Source: Polyangium sp. y55x31 (GTDB lineage Bacteria > Myxococcota_A > Polyangia > Polyangiales > Polyangiaceae). Taken from it: a DNA stretch of 64,000 bases. The DNA lies in contig NZ_JARZHG010000018.1 in assembly GCF_029946505.1 (NCBI RefSeq), positions 167,749 through 231,748 of the forward strand, given 5' to 3'. The notes below the pieces were generated by a model that did not search any database, had not been told where the DNA came from, and saw only the letters and a program-made list of their open reading frames with translations. Positions 40,679 to 49,946 of the stretch are shown piece by piece; position 1 is the stretch's first letter; every line of letters starts with the position of its first letter. Position numbers and translations under genes: made by a program.

Positions 40679-41127
40679 GCGGCGACGCGAAGCGAAAGCC
40701 AGAGGCGGGCGCGCCGGCCGACGACGAACGGGATCTGCTCGGCACGGAGGGCGACGTCAGCGACGAGGAGGCCGAGCGCCTCGCGGCCGAAGCAGAGCGC
40801 TGGCTCGACGCCGAAGAGAAGGCGAAAGACGAGACGTCGGCGAAGAAGCACGACGAGGCCGAGGACGAAGCGCCGCTCGACGAGGTCGAGGTGCGCGAGC
40901 TTCTCCGGCGCGCGCTACGTCCGCCGCCGGGCTCGGTGGCGCCGAGCCTGCTCGGAGGCGTGCAGAAGAAGCTGCGCACGCGCTCGCGAGGGAAGTTCTA
41001 CGGCGACGGATGGAGCACGTCGCGCTCGCCGCGCTCGACGTACCTCGTGACCAGCGTGCTCATGCTGGTGCTCGTCGCGTTCGTGTTCCTGGTGCTCGTT
41101 CCGTGGGGCGGCGGCGCGCTGCCTTGA
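40675..41127 (+). CDS. Single-pass membrane protein, probable regulator of the ECF sigma
   Basis: 150 residues. A highly acidic N-terminal half (Glu/Asp/Ala runs, about 15-75), a helical EVRELLRRAL segment, and one C-terminal transmembrane helix (TYLVTSVLMLVLVAFVFLVL). Translational coupling to the ECF sigma gene and this topology suggest an anti-sigma factor, but the HxxxCxxC zinc motif of the common ZAS family is absent. The assignment is inference from position. Confidence 0.6.
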   Translation: MSGDAKRKPEAGAPADDERDLLGTEGDVSDEEAERLAAEAERWLDAEEKAKDETSAKKHDEAEDEAPLDEVEVRELLRRALRPPPGSVAPSLLGGVQKKLRTRSRGKFYGDGWSTSRSPRSTYLVTSVLMLVLVAFVFLVLVPWGGGALP

Positions 41128-41137
41128 GCTGCGCGCA

Positions 41138-42700
41138 CTAGGCGACCATCTCGTCGTCTTCGACGGCCTTCGCGCTCGGCTCCGAAGCGGCCGCGGCGGG
41201 CAGGTGAATCAGAAACCGCGTGCCGCCGCCTTCGCGGCCGAGGCAGCGGATCGTTCCGCCGTGCGCCTCCACGATGTCGCGCGTGACCGCGAGGCCGAGG
41301 CCCGTGCCGCGTTGCTTCGTGGTGAAGAAGGGATCGAAGATCGACGCGCGTAGCTCCTCGGGCACGCCCGAGCCCGTGTCGTCGACCGCGAGATCGATGC
41401 CGCCGTCTTCGGCTTTGCGGATCGACACCACGAGCTCGCCGCCTTTGCTCATGGCCTCGCGCGCGTTGCGCACGAGGTTCAAAAGCGCCTGACGGAACTG
41501 CGACTCGTCGAGGCGCGCGTCGGGCAGATCGTCGTCGGCCTCCACGCGGCTCGTGACGTTGCCGCGGTCGAGCTCGGGCCGCACGAAGGCCACGAGCTCG
41601 CGCGCGAGGTCCTCGACGCGCTCGCGTTCGAGCCGCGGGCGAGGCCTGCGCGAGATGCTGAGGTACTGCTCGGCGATGCGCGAGAGCCGCTCCACCTCGG
41701 CCTTGATGGCGACGACGAGCTGCGAGGCCTCCTTGTTGTCCGACGAGGCGACCTCCTCTTCGAGCAGCTCCAGGTTGAGGCCGATCGACGAGAGCGGATT
41801 GCGAATCTCGTGCGTGACGTGCGCGGCCATCTTGCCGATGGCGGCGAGGCGCTCGGCGTTCACGAGCTCGCTGCGGGCGCGCTGGATGGCGGCGACCATG
41901 CCCTCGAACGTGGTCGCGAGCTCGCCGATCTCGTCGTTCGTGGCCATGACCTCGCGCGGCGTGAGGTCGCCCCGCGCGACGGCCTTCGCGCGCTCGGTGA
42001 CGGCCGTGAGCGGCGCGAGCACGCGGCGCGCGTAGATCGAGATGACCACGCCGACGAGCAGCGTGAGCACGAAGAGGCCGACGAGGAGCTGGATCGATCG
42101 GGCCTCACGCCGCTTCGCCTCGGCCGTGAGGCTCTCCATCCGCTCCTCGACGCGCAGCTTGATCGCACGGAGCCGCTGCGCGCCTTCGGCTTCGCGCTTG
42201 AGCAGCTCGTCGCGCGCCCGCTCCGCGGCTTCACGATCGCTCACCGCGAGCGCCTGGAAGAGCTGCCCGAATCGCTCGGGGTCGGAGCCGAGGAGCCGCT
42301 CGATCGCCGCGGCCTCGCGCACGATCTCGTCCTGGAACTTCGCGACGGAGGGATCTTCGTCGACGAGCCCTTTCTCCGCGGCCTCGCGCACGTGCGCGAA
42401 CGTGAGCGGGCGCGTGCGGCGCGCGGTCTCGATCCACTCGCGCACGTCGCCGGGGTTTTTCGCGGCCGTGATGTGGTTGAGCTGCGCGTTGAAGACGTTC
42501 TGCGCGGCGAGGGCCTCGCCGACGCGGAGCAGGAGCGGCGCGTATCCGCTGCGGAGGAGCTCCGCGCCTTGCGCCGTGTCGCGCAGGGCGCGAAAGCTCC
42601 AGGTCACGGTGAGCGCGAAGGCCGCGAGCACGACCACGTAACTCGCGAGGAGCCTGCTCGATACGGTTCGCCTGCGGCGCGGAGGTTTCGAGGTCGACAT
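41138..42700 (-). CDS. Membrane sensor histidine kinase with HAMP domain
   Basis: 520 residues. Transmembrane helices at about 18-37 and 205-228 enclose a helical extracytoplasmic sensor of about 165 residues. HAMP (RRVLAPLTAVTERAKAVARGD) follows, then a dimerisation/phosphoacceptor helix with His in HVTHEIRNPLSS and an HATPase domain with N (LVRNAREAM), G1 (DDTGSGVP) and G2 (RGTGLGL) boxes. No response regulator is adjacent. It lies 14 bp after the Fe-S protein gene in the same direction. Confidence 0.92.
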   Translation of the reverse strand: MSTSKPPRRRRTVSSRLLASYVVVLAAFALTVTWSFRALRDTAQGAELLRSGYAPLLLRVGEALAAQNVFNAQLNHITAAKNPGDVREWIETARRTRPLTFAHVREAAEKGLVDEDPSVAKFQDEIVREAAAIERLLGSDPERFGQLFQALAVSDREAAERARDELLKREAEGAQRLRAIKLRVEERMESLTAEAKRREARSIQLLVGLFVLTLLVGVVISIYARRVLAPLTAVTERAKAVARGDLTPREVMATNDEIGELATTFEGMVAAIQRARSELVNAERLAAIGKMAAHVTHEIRNPLSSIGLNLELLEEEVASSDNKEASQLVVAIKAEVERLSRIAEQYLSISRRPRPRLERERVEDLARELVAFVRPELDRGNVTSRVEADDDLPDARLDESQFRQALLNLVRNAREAMSKGGELVVSIRKAEDGGIDLAVDDTGSGVPEELRASIFDPFFTTKQRGTGLGLAVTRDIVEAHGGTIRCLGREGGGTRFLIHLPAAAASEPSAKAVEDDEMVA

Positions 42701-42714
42701 GCGCGCGCGAGGAG

Positions 42715-43812
42715 TCAGGGAGCGAGCGCCCGCGCGAGCAGGCTGACGAGGTCCTCGGCCTGTTCGCCGCGGCTCCGGAAGCGCCGCAGGCTCGACGCGC
42801 ACGCCGTCACGAGCAGGCCTCCGCCGCGCGCCTTGTGCTCGGCGATGCGCGCGTCCGCGATGGCCTCGCTCGTCCGCGGACGCGTCACGGGCAAGAGCGC
42901 GCCTGCGCCGCTGCACTCGCCGTGCTCGCGGTCGCGCTGGAACGTGGCGGGCTCCTTGCCGGAGATTTTCGCGAGCAGCGCGCGCGGCTCGTCGTACCGG
43001 CCGAGCCCACGGCCGAGCTGACACGGCTGATGCCACCGCACGGTGGTCTCGGCGAGCTCGGGCAGCACGCGGAGGCGGTCTTGCGCGGCGTGCGCGAGGT
43101 CGAGGAGGAGCTCGGGTTCACGGGGCATCGTGACGCCCACGCGCGCGTGCTCGACCATCGTGGCGCGCGCGCAGCCCGGGTCCACGACGAGGAGGCGCGG
43201 GACCTCGGCGACCTCGGCAGCGAGGCGCTCGGCGGCCACACGGAAGCCTTCCCGGTCGCCCGCGTGGAGCGAGGGGAGGCCGCAGCAGCTTCGGATGGCG
43301 CGCACGGGACCGCCCACGAGCTTCGCCGCGGCAGCGAGCGCGTCCCTTGCGACGGACGGGTTCTTCCGGACGTACGAGCATCCGACGAGCACGCCGGCCG
43401 CGACGTGCCCGTGGCGCGGTGTCTCGGCCTCGATCGCATCGAGCGCCGCGGCCGTCTCGTTCGCGCGCTCCTGCGTCCGCATCACCACGTCGACGGCGCC
43501 TTTCGGCGCCGCGCCGCGCGCGAAGAAGTCCGCGCGCGACTCCACGAGCACCGTCGCTGGCTCGTTTCTGTGGTCGCACTTCTCGCGGCACGCGTGGCAG
43601 CCCGTGCAGGCCCACGCCGGCGCGGTGTGCTCGGGCTCGACGGGCACGTCGCCGCGCCCGACGAAGTATGTGAGGCTCATCTTGCCCCACGGCGTCACCG
43701 TCTCGCTCGCCTCCGCGTTCGAGACGGGGCACGCGGCGCGGCAGAGCTTCGGGCAGTACACGCACGTCTCGAGCGCGCGTTTGTGCGTGGCGACGATGGG
43801 CAGGCGGAGCAC
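42715..43812 (-). CDS. (Fe-S)-binding oxidoreductase with CCG-type C-terminal domain
   Basis: 365 residues. Two [4Fe-4S] motifs near the N-terminus (CVYCPKLCRAACPV and CTGCHACREKCDH) are followed by a CCG-like domain with SCCGLPSLHAGD and WHQPCQLGR, as in GlpC, LutA and heterodisulfide reductase subunits. It likely shuttles electrons for a dehydrogenase at the membrane or in the cytoplasm, but no partner dehydrogenase gene is present, so the substrate is unknown. Probably co-transcribed with the downstream histidine kinase. Confidence 0.88.
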   Translation of the reverse strand: MLRLPIVATHKRALETCVYCPKLCRAACPVSNAEASETVTPWGKMSLTYFVGRGDVPVEPEHTAPAWACTGCHACREKCDHRNEPATVLVESRADFFARGAAPKGAVDVVMRTQERANETAAALDAIEAETPRHGHVAAGVLVGCSYVRKNPSVARDALAAAAKLVGGPVRAIRSCCGLPSLHAGDREGFRVAAERLAAEVAEVPRLLVVDPGCARATMVEHARVGVTMPREPELLLDLAHAAQDRLRVLPELAETTVRWHQPCQLGRGLGRYDEPRALLAKISGKEPATFQRDREHGECSGAGALLPVTRPRTSEAIADARIAEHKARGGGLLVTACASSLRRFRSRGEQAEDLVSLLARALAP

Positions 43813-43869
43813 CTCCGGAGTCTCTGCTCCCGAGGCGATGAGCGCAAGGGATCCGCGGATTCCGTGGGG

Positions 43870-46002
43870 CTATCCGGTTCGTCCCGCGGGCTGACCCGGG
43901 TTGCTCGTGCGGCCGCTGCGTCGGCTCGGTGGCCCTTCCTCGCCGGGCTGGCTCGCTCGCGCCGTCTTGGCCGATCGGTCGGCCTCGGGCTCCTCGGCCG
44001 CCGTCGCTTGCGGCGAGCGCGCCGTCGTCGCGGCCGCGGAGGCCGACGCGGGGCTCGTGGCATGCACGAGCGGCAAGCCCGTTGCCTCGTCGACACGCGC
44101 GCTCGACGCCCGTGGGATGTGCGGCGACGCGTGCGGCGCGTGCGGCGCCGGCGGCGCGATCGTCGCCGTGAGGGGCGTCTCTTGCGGGATCCGGATCGTG
44201 AACGTCGTTCCGCGCTCGGACGAATCCACCTCGATCGAGCCCCCGTGCTCGTCGACGATCTTCTTGACGATCGCGAGGCCGAGGCCCGTGCCGCCGCGCT
44301 TTCCGCTCGTCACGAACGAGTGGAACAACCGCTCGCGGATCTCCGGCGGAATCCCGCGCCCCGTGTCGGAGACGCTGAGCACGAAGTCCGAGCCCTGCCG
44401 CAGCGCGCGCAGCACGACCTTGCCGCCGCCGTGCGGCTCCATCGCCTCCACCGCGTTGCGCACGAGGTTGTGCACGACGCGCGTCATCTTCGTCTCGTCG
44501 AAGCGCGCGGTGCCGCGGTCGTCGAGCTCCATCACGATCGTGACGCGGTTGCCGGCGAGGTCGAGCTGGAGCTGCTTCTCCAGGTCGCCGAAGAACTTCG
44601 TCAGGTAGACCTTGCGCACGAGGATGCTGCGCTCGCCGCGCGCGAACTCGAGCAGCTCTCGCTGCATCGCGCTGATCGCGTCGAACTGCTTCAGGATGAG
44701 CCGCGCGTGCTCGGCGCGCACCGAGGGCTCGCCCGCGGTCGCCATGAGCTGCACGTAGCCGCTGATCACGGTGAGCGGCGTGCGCATGTCGTGCATCACG
44801 CCGGAGAGCAGCCGCCCGATCGCCGTGAGACGCTCGCTCTTCTCGCGCTCGGTGCGCGAGCGGAAGAGGCGCACCGCGGTCGACGCGTTCGCCGACACGA
44901 GCCTGAGCAGCGATCGATCGTCCTGCGTGAAGCCGAGCGCGTTCTTCGCGTTGTAGAGCCCGAGCGCGCCGAGCGACGTGTCCTCTTCGCCTTCGAGCGG
45001 CACAACGATCGCGCTCTCGATCTCCAGATCGAGCGAGGGATGCATGTGCGTGAGCGCGGCCTCGGCGATCGGCCCGATCGGCGGATCCTTCGGGCCGAGG
45101 TGGACCGACTCGTTGTGCGTCATGGCCCAGCCGAGCAGGCCTTCGCCGCGCTTGACGGGCAATCGCTTCACGTCGACGTCGCGCACCGAGACGCCCGGCG
45201 CCGACGCGTCGCAGAAGTACAAGAACACGCCGGCCTCGCCCTCATCGACGAGCAGGCCGCCGGCGCGCGCCTCGCACGCCTTCGACGCCTCGGCGATCAC
45301 CGCGCGGCTCAGCTCTTCGAGCGACGACGCGCCGCTCATCGCCGTTTCGAGCTCAAACAAAAGCTTCAGATCGGCGACGCGATGCTCGAGCTGCTCCTTC
45401 GTCTCGACGAGCTGCATGTTCTTCTGGATGACCGAGAGGAACAGGCGCGAGTTGTCGATGGAGATGGCCGCCTGCGTGGCGAGCGCCGAGAGCAGCTCCT
45501 CGTCGTGTTGCGAGAATTCGCCCTTGCCGCCGTGCTTGTTGAGCACCTGCACGACGCCGATCGTGCGGCCCACGTGGTTGCGCATCGGCGCGGCGAGGAT
45601 CGAGCGCGTCCGATAGCCCGTGAGCTCATCCCACGTGCGCTGGAAGCGTTTGTCCCTGTACGCGTCCTTGACGCGGGCGATTTTGCCGTGCTTGGCGACG
45701 TGTCCGGCGATGCCTTCGCCCACGGGCAGCTCGATCGAGCGCACCTCGCCGCCGAGGATCACCCGCGAGAGCAGCATCTTTCGTTGCTCGTCGAGCAGGT
45801 AGAGCGTGGCCCGATCGGCTTCGAGCAGCTCCGTGATCTTGCCGAGGATGAGCTCGAGGAGCTGATCGAGGTCGAGCGTGGAGCCGAGCGCGAGCCCCAC
45901 GTCGCGCAGGGCGCGGACGGTCTTCTCGGAGCGTTCGAGCCTGGCCTCGAGCTCCTCGACCCGGGCCGTGAGCTCTCGCAGGCGGTCCGCCTTGCCGGTC
46001 AC
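43870..46002 (-). CDS. Cytoplasmic sensor histidine kinase with two GAF domains
   Basis: 710 residues. A short coiled coil, GAF1 (about 45-195, with IAGHVAKHG and SILAAPMRN), GAF2 (about 230-390), then a histidine kinase core: phosphoacceptor in SGVMHDMRTPLTVIS, N box NLVRNAVEAM, G1 DTGRGIPPE, G2 GGTGLGLAIV. A disordered Pro/Ala/Ser tail of about 100 residues ends the protein. No transmembrane segment, so it senses a cytoplasmic signal. No adjacent response regulator. Ends 57 bp before the Fe-S gene. Confidence 0.93.
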   Translation of the reverse strand: MTGKADRLRELTARVEELEARLERSEKTVRALRDVGLALGSTLDLDQLLELILGKITELLEADRATLYLLDEQRKMLLSRVILGGEVRSIELPVGEGIAGHVAKHGKIARVKDAYRDKRFQRTWDELTGYRTRSILAAPMRNHVGRTIGVVQVLNKHGGKGEFSQHDEELLSALATQAAISIDNSRLFLSVIQKNMQLVETKEQLEHRVADLKLLFELETAMSGASSLEELSRAVIAEASKACEARAGGLLVDEGEAGVFLYFCDASAPGVSVRDVDVKRLPVKRGEGLLGWAMTHNESVHLGPKDPPIGPIAEAALTHMHPSLDLEIESAIVVPLEGEEDTSLGALGLYNAKNALGFTQDDRSLLRLVSANASTAVRLFRSRTEREKSERLTAIGRLLSGVMHDMRTPLTVISGYVQLMATAGEPSVRAEHARLILKQFDAISAMQRELLEFARGERSILVRKVYLTKFFGDLEKQLQLDLAGNRVTIVMELDDRGTARFDETKMTRVVHNLVRNAVEAMEPHGGGKVVLRALRQGSDFVLSVSDTGRGIPPEIRERLFHSFVTSGKRGGTGLGLAIVKKIVDEHGGSIEVDSSERGTTFTIRIPQETPLTATIAPPAPHAPHASPHIPRASSARVDEATGLPLVHATSPASASAAATTARSPQATAAEEPEADRSAKTARASQPGEEGPPSRRSGRTSNPGQPAGRTG

Positions 46003-46110
46003 CCGTCGACGCTAACACGCCTCCGGCCGGCGCTACAGCGCTCCCGCAAATTCGCGATGGATCCGGCGTTTGCCCGGGGGATCGGTAGGGGAGGGGAGGG
46101 GAAAAGGGAA

Positions 46111-46135
46111 GGGGCCCCCGGGTCGAGGGCCCCCC
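46111..46135 (-). terminator. Putative terminator after rho
   Basis: On the minus strand a G/C-rich hairpin (GGGGCC ... GGCCCC) is followed by TTCCCTTTTCCCC. It lies 24 bp after the rho stop and 109 bp before the next gene. The T-tract is interrupted, so efficiency is uncertain. Confidence 0.5.
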
Positions 46136-46158
46136 CGAAGCACGGCTGAAGGCCGGTG

Positions 46159-47406
46159 CTACTGATTCATGCTTTCGAGGAACTCCTGGTTCGTCTCGGT
46201 GCGGCTCACCTTGTCGAGCAGGAATTCCATCGAGTCGATGACGTTGAGCGGGTGCAGGAGCCCGCGGAGCAGCCAGACGCGCTGGAGGATCCACTCGGGC
46301 AGGAGCAGCTCTTCCTTGCGCGTCGCGCTCTTGTTGATGTCGAGGCAGGGGAAGATCCGCTTCTCCATGAGCTTGCGGTCGAGGTGGATCTCGCTGTTGC
46401 CCGTGCCCTTGAACTCCTCGAAGATCACCTCGTCCATGCGCGAGCCGGTGTCGACGAGCGCCGTCGCGATGATCGTGAGCGAGCCGCCCTCCTCGATCGA
46501 GCGGGCCGCGCCGAAGAAGCGCTTCGGCTTGTGCAGCGCGTTCGAGTCGACGCCGCCGGAGAGGATCTTGCCGCTCGGGGGGACGACGGTGTTGTAGGCG
46601 CGGGCGAGGCGCGTGATCGAGTCGAGCAGGATGACCACGTCGTGCTTCTGCTCGACGAGGCGCTTCGCCTTCTCGATGACCATCTCGGCGACCTGCACGT
46701 GACGCGTCGCGGGCTCATCGAAGGTCGAGCTGATCACCTCGCCCTTGATGTTGCGCTGCATGTCCGTGACCTCTTCGGGCCGCTCGTCGATGAGCAGCAC
46801 GATGAGCGTGGTCTCCGGGTGGTTCGTGCTGATCGCGTTGGCGATGTTCTGCAGCAGCACCGTCTTGCCGGCGCGAGGCGGCGAGACGATCAGACAGCGC
46901 TGGCCCTTCCCGATCGGGCAGAGCATGTCGATGATGCGCGTCGAGAAGCCCTTCGTGCCGTTCTCGATGTTGAACTTCTGCTGCGGATAGAGCGGCGTGA
47001 GGTTGTCGAAGAGGATCTTGTCGCGCGCGACTTCGGGCGAGACGCCGTTGATCTTGTCGACCTTGAGCAGGGCGAAGTACGCCTCGCGCTCCTTCGGCGG
47101 CCGGATCGGACCGCTCACCGCGTCGCCCGTGCGCAGGTTGAAGCGCCGGATCTGCGACGGGGAGACGTAGATGTCGTCCGGACCCGGCAGGTAGTTGTAG
47201 TCGGGCGCCCGCAGGAAGCCGAAACCGTCGGGCAGGCATTCGAGCACGCCCTCGCCGTACACGGGCTGATCCTGGGCAGCCAAGGCCTGGAGGAGCGCGA
47301 AGATGAGCTCCTGCTTGCGCAGACCCGCGGCTCCTTCGATGTTGAGGCCCTTGGCCATCTGCACCAGATCGGCCATCGATTTCTGCTTCAGTTCACGCAG
47401 GTGCAT
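46159..47406 (-). CDS. rho: Transcription termination factor Rho
   Basis: 415 residues. Hexameric RNA helicase that ends many transcripts. An N-terminal three-helix domain ([20 protein letters not shown]), the RNA-binding cold-shock fold (about 50-115, [18 protein letters not shown]), Walker [12 protein letters not shown], Walker [17 protein letters not shown] and the Q-loop region are all present. Length is normal, with no extended N-terminal insertion. A strong promoter at 47609-47636 leaves a leader of about 195 nt, compatible with Rho autoregulation as known in other bacteria. Confidence 0.97.
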   Translation of the reverse strand: MHLRELKQKSMADLVQMAKGLNIEGAAGLRKQELIFALLQALAAQDQPVYGEGVLECLPDGFGFLRAPDYNYLPGPDDIYVSPSQIRRFNLRTGDAVSGPIRPPKEREAYFALLKVDKINGVSPEVARDKILFDNLTPLYPQQKFNIENGTKGFSTRIIDMLCPIGKGQRCLIVSPPRAGKTVLLQNIANAISTNHPETTLIVLLIDERPEEVTDMQRNIKGEVISSTFDEPATRHVQVAEMVIEKAKRLVEQKHDVVILLDSITRLARAYNTVVPPSGKILSGGVDSNALHKPKRFFGAARSIEEGGSLTIIATALVDTGSRMDEVIFEEFKGTGNSEIHLDRKLMEKRIFPCLDINKSATRKEELLLPEWILQRVWLLRGLLHPLNVIDSMEFLLDKVSRTETNQEFLESMNQ

Positions 47407-47608
47407 CGATCGAAAACTCCACGCAGGGGCGTCGGCCGGGAGACGGCGCGTTCCCCGAGGTCGGTAGGGTTGTGGGAAGGTCGAGCTTCGAGTCGGCCCT
47501 TGGGCCGGCTCTCGTGGATGCCCGCCCCTGGGAAGGGCGGTTCGACGGACAGTGATGAGGCGTCCCCAGCGAGGGGGCGCGGCCGAGCGTGGTGCTCGGC
47601 GGGCGGGG

Positions 47609-47636
47609 ACTCTATCAAGCGATACTGCCCTGTCAA
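47609..47636 (-). promoter_or_regulatory. Predicted promoter for rho
   Basis: Reading the minus strand: TTGACA (47636-47631), 16 bp spacer, TAGAGT (47614-47609). The -35 is a perfect sigma-70 consensus, the best in the window. It lies in the 351 bp gap between rho and acyP, which otherwise holds no gene. Confidence 0.65.
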
Positions 47637-47757
47637 TCGGCCGATTCGCCTCGCCGGTTCGCTCCTTCGGGGGCGGATCGTTTCAGGGCGCGCATCCGCG
47701 CGCAGGCCCTCCGAGGTTGCCTCGGTCGCGACGTGCGAGTAGGAATCGAGCGGTCCG

Positions 47758-48036
47758 ATGGGGCTGAAACAAGTGCATCTGCACGTGAAGGGGCGCGTCC
47801 AGGGCGTCTATTTCCGCGCGTCGACGCAGCGCGAAGCCAAGCGCCTCGGCCTCTCCGGCTGGGTCAAGAACCGCCCGGACGGAGGCGTCGAGATCCTCGC
47901 CGAGGGCGAAGAAGACGGTCTGAAAGAGCTCATCGCCTGGGCCCAAAAAGGTCCGACCGCGGCGCGCGTCGAGCGCGTCGACGTTCGGTGGCGCGGATTT
48001 CAGGGGGATTTTCCGGACTTCCGCATCGTCGAGTGA
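47758..48036 (+). CDS. acyP: Acylphosphatase
   Basis: 92 residues, the standard size. Hydrolyses acyl phosphates such as 1,3-bisphosphoglycerate or carbamoyl phosphate. Both catalytic residues are in place: Arg20 in VQGVYFRAST and Asn38 in GWVKNRPDGG. It is divergent from rho. The stop overlaps a possible GTG of the following gene. Confidence 0.95.
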   Translation: MGLKQVHLHVKGRVQGVYFRASTQREAKRLGLSGWVKNRPDGGVEILAEGEEDGLKELIAWAQKGPTAARVERVDVRWRGFQGDFPDFRIVE

Positions 48037-48083
48037 GCCGCCCGGGAAGGGCCGCGCGCTCGCCCGTCGTTCTCGGGGGCACC

Positions 48084-49799
48084 GTGAATCACGTCTCGAG
48101 GCTCGCTTCGTCGTTCGTTCTCGTCTCCACGCTCGCGCTCGTGCCCCTGCACGTGCACGCCGCCGGAGAGATCACGCAACCTTCGGCCTCGGCCTCGGCG
48201 GCCGCCGCGCCGGCCGCGCCCGGCTCGCTGCCGGAGCTTCCGAAGCTCCAGCCGATCGTGCTGCAAGAGCCCGACGCCGCGGCGCTGCAAGAGCTCGACC
48301 GCGTGCTCGAGCGCCTCACGACGGGTGATGCGCGCGGGAAGGAAACGGCGCGCGCGGCCGTCGCCGAGGTGACGCCCGCCGTCGTGCCCGCGGTGCGCGC
48401 ACGCGTGCAGGAGCTGCGCGCCGGGCTCGACCGCAAGGAGGCGCAAGGCCTGCTCGACGACGCGCGCAAGGCCGGCCGCAAGTCGCTGCGCGAGAAGGAG
48501 AAGGCGGAGAAAGCCGGCAAGGAGAAGGACAAGGCCGGCAAGGACGAGAAAGCCGCCAAGGACGACAAGGCCAGCAAGGACGCGAAGGCGCCCAAGAAGA
48601 GCAAGGCCGACAAGGAAAAGGACAAGGACGCAGAGGACGAGGGCGACTGGCTCGAGTTCGTCCTGGCGAACCCCAAGCCGAAGAGCGACACGTGGCGGGA
48701 TCTCGTCCGCCTGCTCGCGATGGAGCGCATGCTGACGGCGGCAGGCACGACGCCCGCGGTGCGCGAGCTCTTGCAGATGTACTCGTACTTCGGCGAGCTG
48801 CTCCGTGTCGATCTGCAGCGGCAGATCGGAAAACTGCGCGACCGCGCCGTCCCCGCGCTCATCGAGGGCCGCCAGCACGACGCGAAGATCGTGCAGCGCT
48901 TCGCGAGCAAGCAGCTCGATCTGCTCGGCCGCGCGATCCCCGGCGAGGCCGTCGGCGTGACCGATCCGCAGGTGCTCGCGGACATCCTGCGCGCCTACGG
49001 CCGCACGCGCGACGTCGACGCCGTCCGCGTGATCCTCTCGTTCAGCAACAGCGACCGCATCCAGCTTCGGGAAGCCGCGCGCGAGGCGATCGCGGCGATC
49101 GGCGAGCCCGGCATCTGGCAGCTCCGCGATGCCTACCTGAACCAGACGGGCAACAAGGCCCCGCGCGAGTTCACGTGGGACCGCATCGCGCGCGAGCTCT
49201 TCGGCATGTACGACCGCGCGCGGCTCGCCGAGGTCTACAAGCTGATGGACGAGGGCGCAGCGCACGCGGCCGCGAGCCGATGGGTCGAAGCGACGAGCGC
49301 GTTCGACAAGGTGCTCGCGCGGTCGCCGGTGTTCGAGCGCCGCAAGGAGATGGCGCCGGCGTACGTGGCGCACGCGAAGACGCTCGAAGAGAAGGAGCCG
49401 GCAGCGGCGCTGGAGCTCTTGCGCAAGGCGCTGCGGCTCGACCCGAAGGGCGAGGGCGCGCGCAAGGTCGAGGCAGAGATCGCGTACCTCGAAGGCGTGA
49501 CGCTCATCGCGCGGGGCACGCCGGACAAGTTCCCGCTGACGAAGGCGATCGAGCTCGACCCGAGCAACGATCGCGCGAAACGGGCGCTCGCGTCGCTGGA
49601 GCAGGAGCGCATCGAGCCACAGAAGAGCTCGCTGCACCGCTATGTGGCGGCGGGCGGTGTGGGGATTGTCGCGCTGATCGCGATGATCTTTCTGGCGCGG
49701 CGCAAGCCCGACGCCGGTCGCGACGCGGAAGGGCCGCGGGCAGGGGGCGATCCGCCGGCTCCGCCGGCTCCGGATGCGCCAGTCGCCGGCGTGGAGTGA
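48084..49799 (+). CDS. Exported helical-repeat protein (HEAT/TPR-like) with C-terminal anchor
   Basis: 571 residues. Signal peptide (LASSFVLVSTLALVPLHVHA), then helices, a striking Lys/Asp/Ala-rich stretch (about 135-185, KAEKAGKEKDKAGKDEKAAK), HEAT-like helical pairs in the middle and TPR-like pairs near the end (WVEATSAFDKVLARSP, AALELLRKALRLDPKG, KAIELDPSNDRAK). A terminal transmembrane helix (VAAGGVGIVALIAMIFLARR) and Pro/Gly tail anchor it. GTG 48084 has GGGGGCACC upstream; GTG 48033, overlapping acyP, is an alternative. Probably a periplasmic scaffold; partners unknown. Confidence 0.75.
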   Translation: MNHVSRLASSFVLVSTLALVPLHVHAAGEITQPSASASAAAAPAAPGSLPELPKLQPIVLQEPDAAALQELDRVLERLTTGDARGKETARAAVAEVTPAVVPAVRARVQELRAGLDRKEAQGLLDDARKAGRKSLREKEKAEKAGKEKDKAGKDEKAAKDDKASKDAKAPKKSKADKEKDKDAEDEGDWLEFVLANPKPKSDTWRDLVRLLAMERMLTAAGTTPAVRELLQMYSYFGELLRVDLQRQIGKLRDRAVPALIEGRQHDAKIVQRFASKQLDLLGRAIPGEAVGVTDPQVLADILRAYGRTRDVDAVRVILSFSNSDRIQLREAAREAIAAIGEPGIWQLRDAYLNQTGNKAPREFTWDRIARELFGMYDRARLAEVYKLMDEGAAHAAASRWVEATSAFDKVLARSPVFERRKEMAPAYVAHAKTLEEKEPAAALELLRKALRLDPKGEGARKVEAEIAYLEGVTLIARGTPDKFPLTKAIELDPSNDRAKRALASLEQERIEPQKSSLHRYVAAGGVGIVALIAMIFLARRKPDAGRDAEGPRAGGDPPAPPAPDAPVAGVE

Positions 49800-49830
49800 G
49801 GGTTCCGCGAGTCCGAATCGCTCGCGGACT

Positions 49831-49878
49831 GGACAAACGAAAACACGGGCACCTTGCGGTGTCCGTGTTCGTTTGTCC
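49831..49878. terminator. Large convergent hairpin between the helical-repeat gene and rplQ
   Basis: GGACAAACGAAAACACGGGC and its near-complement GTCCGTGTTCGTTTGTCC form a stem of about 20 bp with two small irregularities around the loop TTGC. It lies between convergent genes and can act for either strand. Confidence 0.75.
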
Positions 49879-49884
49879 CTTCCA

Positions 49885-49931
49885 AACCCGTGAACGGCGG
49901 CGACCGGTCACCCGATCCCCGTTCACGGGTT
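49885..49931. terminator. Second convergent hairpin downstream of rplQ
   Basis: AACCCGTGAACGG (49885-49897) pairs perfectly with CCGTTCACGGGTT (49919-49931), 13 bp with a 21 nt loop. It is the first structure met by transcripts leaving the ribosomal block, 15 bp after the rplQ stop. Confidence 0.65.
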
Positions 49932-49946
49932 CGTTGCGGGAGTGTT

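Noticed and set aside
48033..48083. GTG 48033 as start of the helical-repeat protein
   Set aside because: It overlaps the acyP stop but would add a charged leader before the signal peptide; GTG 48084 has a better ribosome binding site.
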